A stretch of 64,000 nt of DNA, from positions 363,268 through 427,267 of the forward strand of contig NZ_LKEH01000026.1 of NCBI RefSeq assembly GCF_001642795.1. Reading direction: 5' to 3'. The DNA comes from Pseudomonas viridiflava. Lineage in GTDB: Bacteria; Pseudomonadota; Gammaproteobacteria; Pseudomonadales; Pseudomonadaceae. Positions 50,141 through 59,146 of this stretch are shown piece by piece. Numbering within the stretch: the first letter of the stretch is position 1; each line of letters opens with the position of its first letter. Below the pieces are notes generated by a model. That model was not told the DNA's origin, did not search any database, and saw only the letters and a program-made list of their open reading frames with translations. Position numbers and translations under genes: made by a program.

Positions 50141-50919
50141 CAACGGGTCTCTTTCTGGTCACGGTGTTGAAGGTCACGCTTGTGCTGGCCTCGATGCCCG
50201 AGGCGCGCACGCCAGGCATTGACCTGCTCGCTGTCGGGACCGGCCTGCAGGTAGGCGGCCAGCAGTTCGCGCTGATCGACTTCTGTCCACATACGCGCAC
50301 GGCGCAACAGCGGTTCCAGATCCTTGACCCGGTCACGCCGGCCAAAGATCACCGGCCGGGTCTTTTCCAGATCGATCAGTTGCGCCTGACAGCCCGCCTG
50401 ATCGGTCCGCAGAAAAATATGCTTGGGATAAAAGCAGCCATGGATCTGCCCCGCGCCGTGCAGCGTGCGCGCCAACAGCCCACAAGCCTTGAGAATAGCT
50501 GATCGCGCGGCGCCGCCCAGTTCCGTCCAGCCCTGTAGCAGTTCATCCAGATCGGTCCAGCCGTCCAGCGCGCGCGTCATCAGAATCGCCCGACGTTCGC
50601 CATCGACCCTGCTCTCGCCGTAAACCGCCGCCTGCAAGGCCGGGATACCCAGCTTCTGATAACGGCTGATGTTACGAAACTCGCGGGAAAACGACGGCTC
50701 GCCAAACGGATGATGCAACGTGTGGGTCAGGTAATTGCTCTGGCGCTTGAGGTAAAAACCCTGGCCGTCCAGATCCAGCCGGAACACGCTGCTCCAGCCG
50801 CCTCGTCCGGTATTGGGCTCATCGACTGCGTCCAGCTTCAGCTTCCACAGCGACTCGAAATCGGTCAGGCCGTGGCGCTCCAGCAGGGGCCGGTCGGCAC
50901 TGGCAATAAACACGCTCAT
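50140..50919 (-). CDS. wapQ: InaA/WapQ-type LPS kinase-like protein, catalytic Asp replaced
   Basis: Protein of 259 residues of the LPS kinase (InaA) group, in the place of WapQ (PA5007). The kinase loop reads IHGCFYPKHIFL; aligned with WaaP (NHRDCYICHFLL) the catalytic Asp is Cys. The metal-binding Asp is kept in LIDLEKTR. The ATG at 50919 overlaps wapP by 4 bp. Whether it is an active kinase is open. Confidence 0.78.
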   Translation of the reverse strand: MSVFIASADRPLLERHGLTDFESLWKLKLDAVDEPNTGRGGWSSVFRLDLDGQGFYLKRQSNYLTHTLHHPFGEPSFSREFRNISRYQKLGIPALQAAVYGESRVDGERRAILMTRALDGWTDLDELLQGWTELGGAARSAILKACGLLARTLHGAGQIHGCFYPKHIFLRTDQAGCQAQLIDLEKTRPVIFGRRDRVKDLEPLLRRARMWTEVDQRELLAAYLQAGPDSEQVNAWRARLGHRGQHKRDLQHRDQKETR

Positions 50920-51650
50920 TCGCGCCCCTCGAAAAAGCTGACGACATGACGGATACGTTTTTTGTCGGAGGCGTTCAGACGCGCACGCTGACGGTATTGC
51001 AGGTAAAAGCGCAGCCGCTGGGTGGCGGACAGATGGTACTTGGCGACCTTGTCCAGGCACGCCAGGTCCTTGGTGATCCGGTAGCGCAGCATGAAACTCC
51101 ACCAGAAGGCCCCGTTGGGGCAATCGATGAAGAACAGCCGGGCCTGATCGTCCACCAGCAGGTTGCGCCACTTCAGGTCGTTATGGGTGAAGTGATGGTC
51201 GTGCATGATCCGTGTGTAGGACGCAAGTTGACGGCTGATACCATCCACCCACTGCCTGTCGGACAACAGCGGATCCTTGCGCAGCGCCAGGGCAGACATG
51301 TCTTCGGTATTGGGCAGTTCGCGGGTGATCAACGCACCACGGTCATAGGCTGCGCCGTTGCGCTCGAGCCCCCAGGCCACCACTTCAGCCGTAGGAATGC
51401 CCCACTTGGCGAAACGCTTGAGGTTCTGCCACTCGGACTTGACCCGAGGCCGCCCCAGATAACGTCGCAGGCCTTTGCCTGCGCCCACATAGCGCTTGAC
51501 GTAATAATTGACCCCGGCGCGCTGAACCCGAATCACCTCGGACAGCGGGTCACGGGTCAGGCGTTCGCCCTGCAAGGCAAACACAGCGTCCAGGTCGCCG
51601 AAGTCTTCAGCCAGAAACGCGTACGCAGGCTCCAGGTTCCAACCCGCCAT
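50916..51650 (-). CDS. wapP: LPS core kinase WapP
   Basis: Kinase-fold protein of 244 residues, second of the waaP-wapP-wapQ run. The catalytic loop THNDLKWRNLLV has both Asp and Asn and the metal Asp is in FFIDCPNG, so the active site is complete. It is presumed to phosphorylate an inner-core heptose. Its start overlaps the waaP stop by one base. Confidence 0.85.
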   Translation of the reverse strand: MAGWNLEPAYAFLAEDFGDLDAVFALQGERLTRDPLSEVIRVQRAGVNYYVKRYVGAGKGLRRYLGRPRVKSEWQNLKRFAKWGIPTAEVVAWGLERNGAAYDRGALITRELPNTEDMSALALRKDPLLSDRQWVDGISRQLASYTRIMHDHHFTHNDLKWRNLLVDDQARLFFIDCPNGAFWWSFMLRYRITKDLACLDKVAKYHLSATQRLRFYLQYRQRARLNASDKKRIRHVVSFFEGRE

Positions 51651-52456
51651 CAGAGCGCATCCCCGTATCGCAATTTACGCTGATAAAGCTTGTCGGCCTT
51701 TGTCTCCAGCCAGCCGAGCAGCTTCGCTTCCCTGACCAGTATTTCCCGCAACGGCTTCTGAAAGTAGCCGTTGAGAAAGCGCAGTTTGTCGCGACGCGTC
51801 AGACCGATGTCCAGCGCCGAGAAATACAGCGCCGCCAGGTCCTTGTTGCGCCAGCGCGGGGTGATCGCCCGACGGGTCTGCGCGCGGTGCAGGTCGATGA
51901 CCGACAGCCTGAAGTCGTCGGCCGTGACGGGCTTGTCGGTGTGCAACAGAAAATGGCAGATGTAACAGTCGCGGTGGTTGACCCCGGCGCGGTGCATCAT
52001 CCCGACCAGTCGCGCGACCTCGGCGATGTACGCCCGCTTGAGGCGCGGCTCGGGCGGCTCGTTGCGCCAATTGATGCTGACGTCTTCAAGGCTGGTGGTG
52101 GGTGCCAGCTCTTCGGTGACGATGAACGAGTGCTGCGCGGCCGGGTTGTTGCCGCGTTCGCCATAGGCCACGGCGGTCATGGTCGGTACGCCGACTTCAT
52201 GCAGCCGCTCGATGGCGTCCCACTCCTTGCCTGCGCCCAGCACCGGCAACTTGGCGGTCACCAGGTTCTTGGCGATTTCGCCCCAGCCGATACCGCGATG
52301 GATCTTCACGAAATAGCCGCGCCCGTCGACTTCGGTGCGCAGTGTCCGGCGACCTTCGAGTTCGCGATACACCTCACCGCTCAAGGCCTCAACCTCGGCG
52401 AACGCATCGCGCCCGGCCCACAGGCTTTTGAACGGTTCAGCAAGGAACAGCTTCAT
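51650..52456 (-). CDS. waaP: LPS core heptose(I) kinase
   Basis: Phosphorylates heptose I of the inner core; essential in P. aeruginosa. The length of 268 residues equals the P. aeruginosa enzyme. The catalytic aspartate is Asp163 in NHRDCYICHFLL and the ATP lysine is probably Lys51 in YFVKIHRG. ATG 52456 was chosen; the preceding TTG (52459) would add one residue. It overlaps waaG by one base. Confidence 0.95.
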   Translation of the reverse strand: MKLFLAEPFKSLWAGRDAFAEVEALSGEVYRELEGRRTLRTEVDGRGYFVKIHRGIGWGEIAKNLVTAKLPVLGAGKEWDAIERLHEVGVPTMTAVAYGERGNNPAAQHSFIVTEELAPTTSLEDVSINWRNEPPEPRLKRAYIAEVARLVGMMHRAGVNHRDCYICHFLLHTDKPVTADDFRLSVIDLHRAQTRRAITPRWRNKDLAALYFSALDIGLTRRDKLRFLNGYFQKPLREILVREAKLLGWLETKADKLYQRKLRYGDAL

Positions 52457-53577
52457 CAATAGTGCTCCGCCAGAATCACATCGGCAGCGTGCTGCGGCAT
52501 GCTGTAAAGGTCCGCCGTGTCAGCGAACGCCAAGCCGTTACGGCCCCAGTTGCTGCGCGCCGTATCGTCCTTGAGCATGTCTGCCAGATAACGATTGAGC
52601 TGCGCCTGTTCGAACGGCTCATCCAGCACCAGACCGCAGTCGGCTTCGGCGATGTAATGGGCATAGCCACACACGGCGCTGACCAGAACGGGCAAACCCG
52701 CCACCAGCGCTTCAAGCAGCACGGTGCCGGTGTTCTCGTTGTAGGCCGGATGAATCAGAACGTCAGCGCCCATCAGGAAACGTGGAATGTCACTGCGACC
52801 TTTCATGAAGGTCACTTGATCGCCCAGTCCCAATGCAGCGCTTTGCAGTTGGAATACCTTGGGGTCGTCCTGGCCGATTACAAACAGCCGCGTGCGTTTC
52901 TTCAGGTCGGTCGGCAGTGCCGCCAGGGCTTTGAGGCTGCGATCTACGCCTTTCGTCTTGAAACCTGAGCCGATCTGCACCAATAACAGGTCATTTTCAG
53001 CAAGACCGAACTCCTGCCTGAAGCCTGAACGAATCTCCGGTGCTTCAGGGGGCGCCCGCCGATCCGGGGAAATGCCGGGCGGCAACAGATGGAAACGTGA
53101 CAGCGGCGTGTCGTAATGCTTGATGAACAGCGGCTGCTGAACCTCGGAAATCATAAGGACCTGAGTCTTCGCGTCCCTGGCGAAAACAGCACGCTCATAG
53201 TCGGAAAAGTGGCGGTAGCGACCCCACTTGCGATACAGCGGACTGCGCAGGTTCTGCGCCTTGTCCTCGAAGCAGCCATCTGCCGCGTAGTAAACGTCCA
53301 GACCTGGCATCTTGTTGAAGCCGATCAGGCGGTCCACCGGGCGTTTGGCCAGATCCGCCTCCATCCACGCGCTGAGCTTTTGATTGCGGCGATGGTTGAA
53401 AAAGGCTTTGACCGGCGCAACCAGCACCTCGAAGCCGGGCGGCACGTCGCCTTCCCAGATCAGGGTGTAGACGCGAATCTGATGACCGCGCTTCTGGCAC
53501 TCCAGCGCGATGCGCATGAAGTCGCGTTGCAGTCCGCCGAACGGAAAGTATTTGTACAGGACGAAAGCCAGTTGCAT
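52456..53577 (-). CDS. waaG: LPS core glycosyltransferase WaaG
   Basis: GT-B glycosyltransferase of 373 residues that adds the first outer-core sugar (GalN in P. aeruginosa, glucose in E. coli). The N-terminal YKYFPFGGLQRDFMRIA and the donor-site EX7E block NENTGTVLLEALVAGLPV are WaaG hallmarks. The ATG at 53577 gives the usual MQLAFVLY start and overlaps the waaC stop by one base. Confidence 0.94.
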   Translation of the reverse strand: MQLAFVLYKYFPFGGLQRDFMRIALECQKRGHQIRVYTLIWEGDVPPGFEVLVAPVKAFFNHRRNQKLSAWMEADLAKRPVDRLIGFNKMPGLDVYYAADGCFEDKAQNLRSPLYRKWGRYRHFSDYERAVFARDAKTQVLMISEVQQPLFIKHYDTPLSRFHLLPPGISPDRRAPPEAPEIRSGFRQEFGLAENDLLLVQIGSGFKTKGVDRSLKALAALPTDLKKRTRLFVIGQDDPKVFQLQSAALGLGDQVTFMKGRSDIPRFLMGADVLIHPAYNENTGTVLLEALVAGLPVLVSAVCGYAHYIAEADCGLVLDEPFEQAQLNRYLADMLKDDTARSNWGRNGLAFADTADLYSMPQHAADVILAEHY

Positions 53578-54641
53578 CAGCCAGGTTCCTTTGCCAGCAA
53601 CAGCGTGCCCAGTTGGCTCGCTACTCGCTCGGGATTCAGGCGAGTGAAGCACGGTGGCCACTCGCGTTTAAGGTCAAACCGGCGCTGATCGTCAGCGGTC
53701 GGCTGGTACGTGCATTTTTTTTGCAGGCACGGCGCGCAGCTCGGGTAATCGGAGGCCAGATGCACCTGCGATTTGCCGTAGGCTCCGGTCAGCACCGGGT
53801 TGGTTGGTCCGAACAGTGAAACGGTCGGCACATCCAGCGCGGCGGCCAGATGACCGATACCGGTGTCCACCGCCACGCAGGCTTGCGCCTGAGCCAGCAC
53901 CCGCGCCACGCCTGCCAGATTCAATTTGGGCAGCACCTGCGCCGCGTCCAGCCCGTCGGCGATACGCTCGGCACGGGCCTTTTCAGCCGGACTGCCCCAC
54001 GGCAGGCGCACTTGCAGGCCTTGAGCGGCCATCCGCTCCGCCAGCTGTCGCCAGTACAGTTCGGGCCAATGCTTGGTGTCCCAGGTGGTGCCGTGCAGAA
54101 ACAGCACGAAGGGTGCCTGCGGCGCGTCATCCTGAGCGGTCGGTTTATTCAGCCCGTAGTCACCGATGCCGACCGGCACGCTGTAGCCCAGCGCCTGCGC
54201 GAACAGCTGGCGCAAACGCTCGACCGCGTGCTGTCCGCGTGCCACCGGGTAGCGCTTGTCATAGAAACGGCTGGCGACCGGCTCGCGTGCGGAGTCCCGG
54301 TCGAGACCGGCAACCGGCGCATCGACATAGCGGGTCAGCCAGGCGCTTTTGAACAGCCCCTGAGCGTCGATCACCAGGTCATAACGCTGCTCGCGCAAAC
54401 GGGCCTTGAAGCCACGCCACTCACCGTTTCTGAAGGTCTGCCACAGGTTCTTGCGCCAGCGGCGGATCGCCACCGGGATCACCGTATCGACAGCCGGATG
54501 CCAGGCCGGAATCTCGGCAAAGCCTTCTTCCACAACCCAGTCGAAGCGGATGCCCGGCAGCGCACGGGCCGCGTCGGTCAGCGCGGGCAAGGCATGGATC
54601 ACATCACCCAGCGAAGACGTCTTGATCAGCAATACCCGCAA
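53577..54641 (-). CDS. waaC: ADP-heptose:LPS heptosyltransferase I
   Basis: GT9 enzyme of 354 residues that adds heptose I to Kdo. It begins MRVLLIKTSSLGDVIHALPA, the standard WaaC start with the catalytic region, and ends in the donor domain VDTGIGHLAAALDVPTVSLF. The gene is 2 bp downstream of waaF in the operon. Confidence 0.95.
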   Translation of the reverse strand: MRVLLIKTSSLGDVIHALPALTDAARALPGIRFDWVVEEGFAEIPAWHPAVDTVIPVAIRRWRKNLWQTFRNGEWRGFKARLREQRYDLVIDAQGLFKSAWLTRYVDAPVAGLDRDSAREPVASRFYDKRYPVARGQHAVERLRQLFAQALGYSVPVGIGDYGLNKPTAQDDAPQAPFVLFLHGTTWDTKHWPELYWRQLAERMAAQGLQVRLPWGSPAEKARAERIADGLDAAQVLPKLNLAGVARVLAQAQACVAVDTGIGHLAAALDVPTVSLFGPTNPVLTGAYGKSQVHLASDYPSCAPCLQKKCTYQPTADDQRRFDLKREWPPCFTRLNPERVASQLGTLLLAKEPG

Positions 54642-54643
54642 CG

Positions 54644-55678
54644 TCAGACAACCTCTACTGGAGTGCTGTCCAGGCGGCCCAGCGCCTGGATCACTGCGCC
54701 CGGCTCAAGCAGGCGCATGCAGTTGTAATGGCCGAAACGGCAAGTGCGGTCAAAGCAGGGGCTGCACTCGATGCCCAACTGGACAACCTCGACCTCGTCG
54801 GCCAGCGGCGGAGTAAACGCTGGCGATGTCGAGCCATAAACGGCCACCAGCGGACGATTCAGCGCTGCCGCAACGTGCATCAGACCCGAATCGTTGGAGA
54901 CGACCGAGTCGGCACACGACAGCAGATCGATGGCTTCGGCCAGCGAGGTCTGCCCGCTCAGGTTGACGGACTCTTCACGCAGACCGGGAATCAGGTTCTC
55001 ACGGATGGTCTCGCCGACCGGATGATCCTTCTGCGAGCCAAACAGCCAGACCTGCCAGCCTTCGCGGATTCGCGCATCGGCGACCTGCGCATAGTGCTCT
55101 GCGGGCCAGCGCTTGGACTCGCCGAACTCGGCACCAGGGCACAGCGCCAGCACCGGGCGGTCCAGCGTCAGCCCGAACTTGGCCAGCGCCGCATCGCGGG
55201 TTGCCGAGTCAATCTGCAGGCTTGGCTTGGGGTAAGGCCGGGGCAATTCCGCGTTCTTGTCGTAGGCAAGCGCCATGAAGCGCTCGATCATCAGCGGATA
55301 ACGTTCTTTATCCAGAGTGCGTACATCGTTGAGCAGCCCGTAGCGGAACTCGCCACGCCAGCCGGTGCGCTGCTTGATGCCTGCGAAAAAAGGCACCAGC
55401 GCGGATTTCAGCGAATTGGGCAACAGAATCGCCTGATCGTACTGACCGGCCAGGGACTTTCCGATGCGACGGCGCGTGGCCAGTTCCAGGGCACCATGGC
55501 CGAGGGGAAAGCTGAGCGCAGCGCGCACTTCGGGCATGCGCTCCAGCAGCGGACGACTCCACTCAGGTGCCAGCACATCGATCTGGCACTCGGGATGACG
55601 CTGTTTCAGGCACTGGAACAGCGTTTGCGCCATCACCATGTCACCGACCCAGCTAGGCCCAACGATCAGAATATTCAT
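54644..55678 (-). CDS. waaF: ADP-heptose:LPS heptosyltransferase II
   Basis: GT9 enzyme of 344 residues that adds heptose II. The N terminus MNILIVGPSWVGDMVMAQTL and the donor block VSNDSGLMHVAAALNRP are diagnostic. A Cys-rich C terminus (ECSPCFDRTCRFGHYNCM) is normal for this enzyme. It is the first gene of the minus-strand waa operon. Confidence 0.95.
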   Translation of the reverse strand: MNILIVGPSWVGDMVMAQTLFQCLKQRHPECQIDVLAPEWSRPLLERMPEVRAALSFPLGHGALELATRRRIGKSLAGQYDQAILLPNSLKSALVPFFAGIKQRTGWRGEFRYGLLNDVRTLDKERYPLMIERFMALAYDKNAELPRPYPKPSLQIDSATRDAALAKFGLTLDRPVLALCPGAEFGESKRWPAEHYAQVADARIREGWQVWLFGSQKDHPVGETIRENLIPGLREESVNLSGQTSLAEAIDLLSCADSVVSNDSGLMHVAAALNRPLVAVYGSTSPAFTPPLADEVEVVQLGIECSPCFDRTCRFGHYNCMRLLEPGAVIQALGRLDSTPVEVV

Positions 55679-55806
55679 GTTTCATCCAAAAACGACCGGA
55701 AACGATCAGGGAGGCCGATCAGACTGCGTGACGTTCCCACACAACCTGTCGCCTCCCTGTCATAGCTTTATATAGTCTTGTTGTGAACGAACGGCATGTC
55801 GTCCGT

Positions 55807-58764
55807 TCAGCTCAACCCCATCTGCGCCCAGATCCGCATCACTTCACGCCGTTCGCAATGAAACTGATCGCCGCTGACCACACCCGCTTGCTTCTGCAAC
55901 GCCTGACGGTGCGCCGCCGAACGGTACGCCTTGTAGGCTTCGCGCAACAGGCTGGCATCGGCATCGGGTAACAACCCGGCCTCTTCCAGCCCTTCGAGAA
56001 TACGAATGTTATCGGTGTATTGCAGCAGCCCCGGATGCTCTCTGGACCACGCCAAGGCCGCGTATTGCACCATAAATTCGATATCGACGATACCTCCGGC
56101 ATCCTGCTTGAGGTCGAACGGCATGGAGGACTCGAAGGCATTGGCTCCCCTGCCCGCCGCCGTCAGACGGCTGCCGAGGTTGTCACGCATCTTCGCGCGC
56201 ATCTCGCTGACTTCGGCGCGCAGCTTGTCCAGATCGCGCTCGCGACCCAGCACGTCGGCGCGCACCTTCTCGACTTCGCGGCCCACATCGGGACTGCCGG
56301 TCAATACACGCGCGCGGACCAGCGCCTGATGCTCCCAGGTCCAGGCTTCCTTGTCCTGATAACGCGCGAAAGCGCCCAGCGAACTGACCAGCAGCCCCGA
56401 GGCACCGGACGGACGCAGCCGCATGTCGACGTCATACAACTGGCCGGAGTTGGTCTGAGTGGTCAGCAGGTGAATGATCCGTTGCCCCAGCCGGGTAAAG
56501 AACTGCGCGCTGTCGATCGGTCTGGCGCCGTCGGTTTCGGTCTGCGGGTCGCCGTCATGAATGAACACCAGATCGAGATCGGACCCATGGCCCAGCTCGA
56601 TGCCACCCACCTTGCCGTACCCGACAATCACGAAACCCGGATCGCATAACGTGCCGTCAGGCCGAGACGGCGTGCCGTGTCGCGCCACACTGTGACGCCA
56701 GGCCAGCGCCAGCACCTGTTCAAGTATCGCCTCAGCCAGCCAGGTCAGGTAGTCGCTGACCTTCATCAACGGTAGGCTGCCGGTGATTTCCGACGCCGCC
56801 ACCCGCAGACTGTGGGCCAGCTTGAAGTGCCGCAGCGCTTCCATCTGCTGTTCAAGGTCATCCTCGGGAATGCGGATCAACCGTTCGCGCAGCTCGGCGG
56901 CCAGTTCGGGCGCCAATGGCGGATTGAACAGACGGCCCTCATTGAGCAGCTCATCGAGCAGCAACGGGAAGCGGGCAATCTGCTCGGCGATCCACGGACT
57001 GGCGGCGCACAGGGTCAGCAGACGGCGCAGTGCATCGGGGTTCTCGGTGAGCAGCACCAGATAGGCCGACCGCCGGGCCACGGCTTCCACCAGCGGCAAT
57101 ACGCGCTCAAGTACGAGATCAGGTTTGTCGTGCTCCACCGCCTGTGCCAGCAGACGTGGAATAAAGGCGTCCAGACGCTCGCGACTGAGGCGCTGCATGG
57201 AGCGCAGATGCGGACTGCTGCGCAGGCTCGCCAGATGTTTGATCGCTGTCTCGGCGTTGACGAAACCGGCCTGGGAAAGCTGGCGACTGGCGGCCTCTTC
57301 GTCCTGGGATTCTTCCCACAATGGCAGCCATTCGCCGCCGACGATGACTTCGCTGTCGTCTTCCTGCTCTTCATCAGGGTCGGAATCGGGATCGGCGATG
57401 ACCTGACGGAAGTGCCACGACACCCGGCCGCGCCAGTACATCAGTCGTTCGTGAAAGCTCGCCCAGTCCGAAAAGCCCATCATCAGCGCGATGCGCGCCT
57501 GATCCTGCTCGTTGTCCGGCAGCATCTGGGTCTGCCGGTCGGCAATCGCCTGAATCGCATGTTCGGTGTAGCGCAGGAATTCATAACCCTCGCGCAATTC
57601 TTCGGTCACGGCGCTGGGCAGATAGCCTTGGCCTTCGAGGGTCTTCAGGACCTTGAACAACGGGCGTTGCTGAAGGCTCAGGTCGCGACCGCCATGGATC
57701 AGTTGAAAGGCCTGGGCGATGAACTCGACTTCACGAATGCCGCCCGCGCCGAGCTTGATGTTCTCCGCCATGCCCTTGCGCTTCACTTCCTGCTGAATGA
57801 GCTGCTTCATGGTGCGCAGCGCTTCGATGGCCGAGAAATCCAGATAACGGCGATAGACGAACGGGCGCAGCATTTCCAGCAGCTCGGCGCCCGCCTTCTG
57901 ATCGCCGCCCACCACACGGGCCTTGATCATCGCGTAACGCTCCCAGTCGCGGCCCTGATCCTGGTAATACTGCTCCAGCGCATTGAAACTGAGCACCAGC
58001 GCCCCGGAAGAACCATAAGGCCGCAGGCGCATGTCGACGCGAAACACAAAGCCATCGACGGTCACAGGGTCCAGCGCCTTGATCAGCCGCTGCCCCAGAC
58101 GAATGAAGAACTCCTGATTGTCGAGCGGGCGTTTGACGCCGACCGTTTCGCCGCCTTCCGGGTAGCCGAAGATCAGATCGATGTCGGACGACAGGTTCAG
58201 TTCGACCGCGCCCAGCTTGCCCATGCCCAGAATCACCATCTGCTGCGGCAGCCCCGTGCGACGCCCGGTGGGCGTACCGAACTGCTGGCAGAGACGCTCG
58301 TGCAGCCAGTGACAGGCCAGGTCGATGCAGGCATCGGCCATGTCCGACAGGTCGCGGCAGGTCTCGATCAGGTCTGCCTGGCGTGTCAGGTCCCGCCAGA
58401 TAATCCGCACTTGATGCCGCATGCGTTGGCGACGTAGATTACGCCCCAACTCATCGTCAGTGGTCGCGGTGCTCAATGCGTCGGCGATTTGCCCGCGCAA
58501 CTCGCCTGCCGAGAAGCTACGCTCCAGTTCGCCTGAATCGGCCATGTCCAGCAGCATGCGCGGATCGCGGCAGATCTGCTCGGTGACGAAGTCGCTGGCT
58601 GCGCAGACCCGGTCGAACGCCAGGCGGCGCGACTCGGGCCAGGCCTCGAAAGAAGCCAATGCATCGGCAGATAAATCAGCGAGCGCTGTACGAAATGTCT
58701 GTTGTGCACGGGTAATCAATGGCAGCAGGATGGCCGGAAAATCGGCCAGTAAAGGTAGGCTCAT
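55807..58764 (-). CDS. glnE: Glutamine synthetase adenylyltransferase/deadenylase
   Basis: Bifunctional regulator of glutamine synthetase, 985 residues. Two nucleotidyltransferase domains are visible: the N-terminal deadenylylase with NLSSDIDLIFGYPEGG and the C-terminal adenylylase with GHGSDLDLVFIHDGD. The linker binds PII. It is divergent from aceE. Confidence 0.96.
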   Translation of the reverse strand: MSLPLLADFPAILLPLITRAQQTFRTALADLSADALASFEAWPESRRLAFDRVCAASDFVTEQICRDPRMLLDMADSGELERSFSAGELRGQIADALSTATTDDELGRNLRRQRMRHQVRIIWRDLTRQADLIETCRDLSDMADACIDLACHWLHERLCQQFGTPTGRRTGLPQQMVILGMGKLGAVELNLSSDIDLIFGYPEGGETVGVKRPLDNQEFFIRLGQRLIKALDPVTVDGFVFRVDMRLRPYGSSGALVLSFNALEQYYQDQGRDWERYAMIKARVVGGDQKAGAELLEMLRPFVYRRYLDFSAIEALRTMKQLIQQEVKRKGMAENIKLGAGGIREVEFIAQAFQLIHGGRDLSLQQRPLFKVLKTLEGQGYLPSAVTEELREGYEFLRYTEHAIQAIADRQTQMLPDNEQDQARIALMMGFSDWASFHERLMYWRGRVSWHFRQVIADPDSDPDEEQEDDSEVIVGGEWLPLWEESQDEEAASRQLSQAGFVNAETAIKHLASLRSSPHLRSMQRLSRERLDAFIPRLLAQAVEHDKPDLVLERVLPLVEAVARRSAYLVLLTENPDALRRLLTLCAASPWIAEQIARFPLLLDELLNEGRLFNPPLAPELAAELRERLIRIPEDDLEQQMEALRHFKLAHSLRVAASEITGSLPLMKVSDYLTWLAEAILEQVLALAWRHSVARHGTPSRPDGTLCDPGFVIVGYGKVGGIELGHGSDLDLVFIHDGDPQTETDGARPIDSAQFFTRLGQRIIHLLTTQTNSGQLYDVDMRLRPSGASGLLVSSLGAFARYQDKEAWTWEHQALVRARVLTGSPDVGREVEKVRADVLGRERDLDKLRAEVSEMRAKMRDNLGSRLTAAGRGANAFESSMPFDLKQDAGGIVDIEFMVQYAALAWSREHPGLLQYTDNIRILEGLEEAGLLPDADASLLREAYKAYRSAAHRQALQKQAGVVSGDQFHCERREVMRIWAQMGLS

Positions 58765-58970
58765 GGTCTATCCTTGATCGGCGTGCAACGGGCTACCTGC
58801 CATGACTGCGAGATTGACCTGCCACTGCCGCTTGTCGAACAAAGGTTATAAATTGCTGGAAAAATCGTTTTAGAAGCATAAAATTCCGACTTTTTACCGC
58901 AACACATTCGAAACACATCAACAGTAACGTTTTATCTCACAACACAACAGGAGCGATTTGGTCGCTTCTC

Positions 58971-58985
58971 TGTAGTTTTACTACT
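58971..58985. promoter_or_regulatory. Operator 1 upstream of aceE (GntR/FadR-type)
   Basis: GTAGTTTTACTAC (58972-58984) is a palindrome matching the TNGTNNNACNA pattern of FadR-subfamily GntR regulators. Its centre is 52 bp from operator 2. Confidence 0.65.
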
Positions 58986-59022
58986 GGCTACGTAACTCGG
59001 AGGGCTGAAATAGTCGTCGATT

Positions 59023-59037
59023 TGTAGTAAAACTACA
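59023..59037. promoter_or_regulatory. Operator 2 upstream of aceE (GntR/FadR-type)
   Basis: TGTAGTAAAACTACA is a palindrome whose 13-bp core (59024-59036) is the exact reverse complement of operator 1. It lies 110 bases before the aceE ATG. A PdhR- or LldR-like repressor sensing pyruvate or lactate is the natural candidate; none is encoded in the window. Confidence 0.65.
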
Positions 59038-59146
59038 CGCCGCCGGGCCAACCTCCGGTAATCCAAGAATTTATGTCGTCTGCCCACAAGGCCAGTCGCA
59101 AACTCAGGCAACCGATTCTGGAAGCCTTTCCGCCCTGGAGCAAGCC

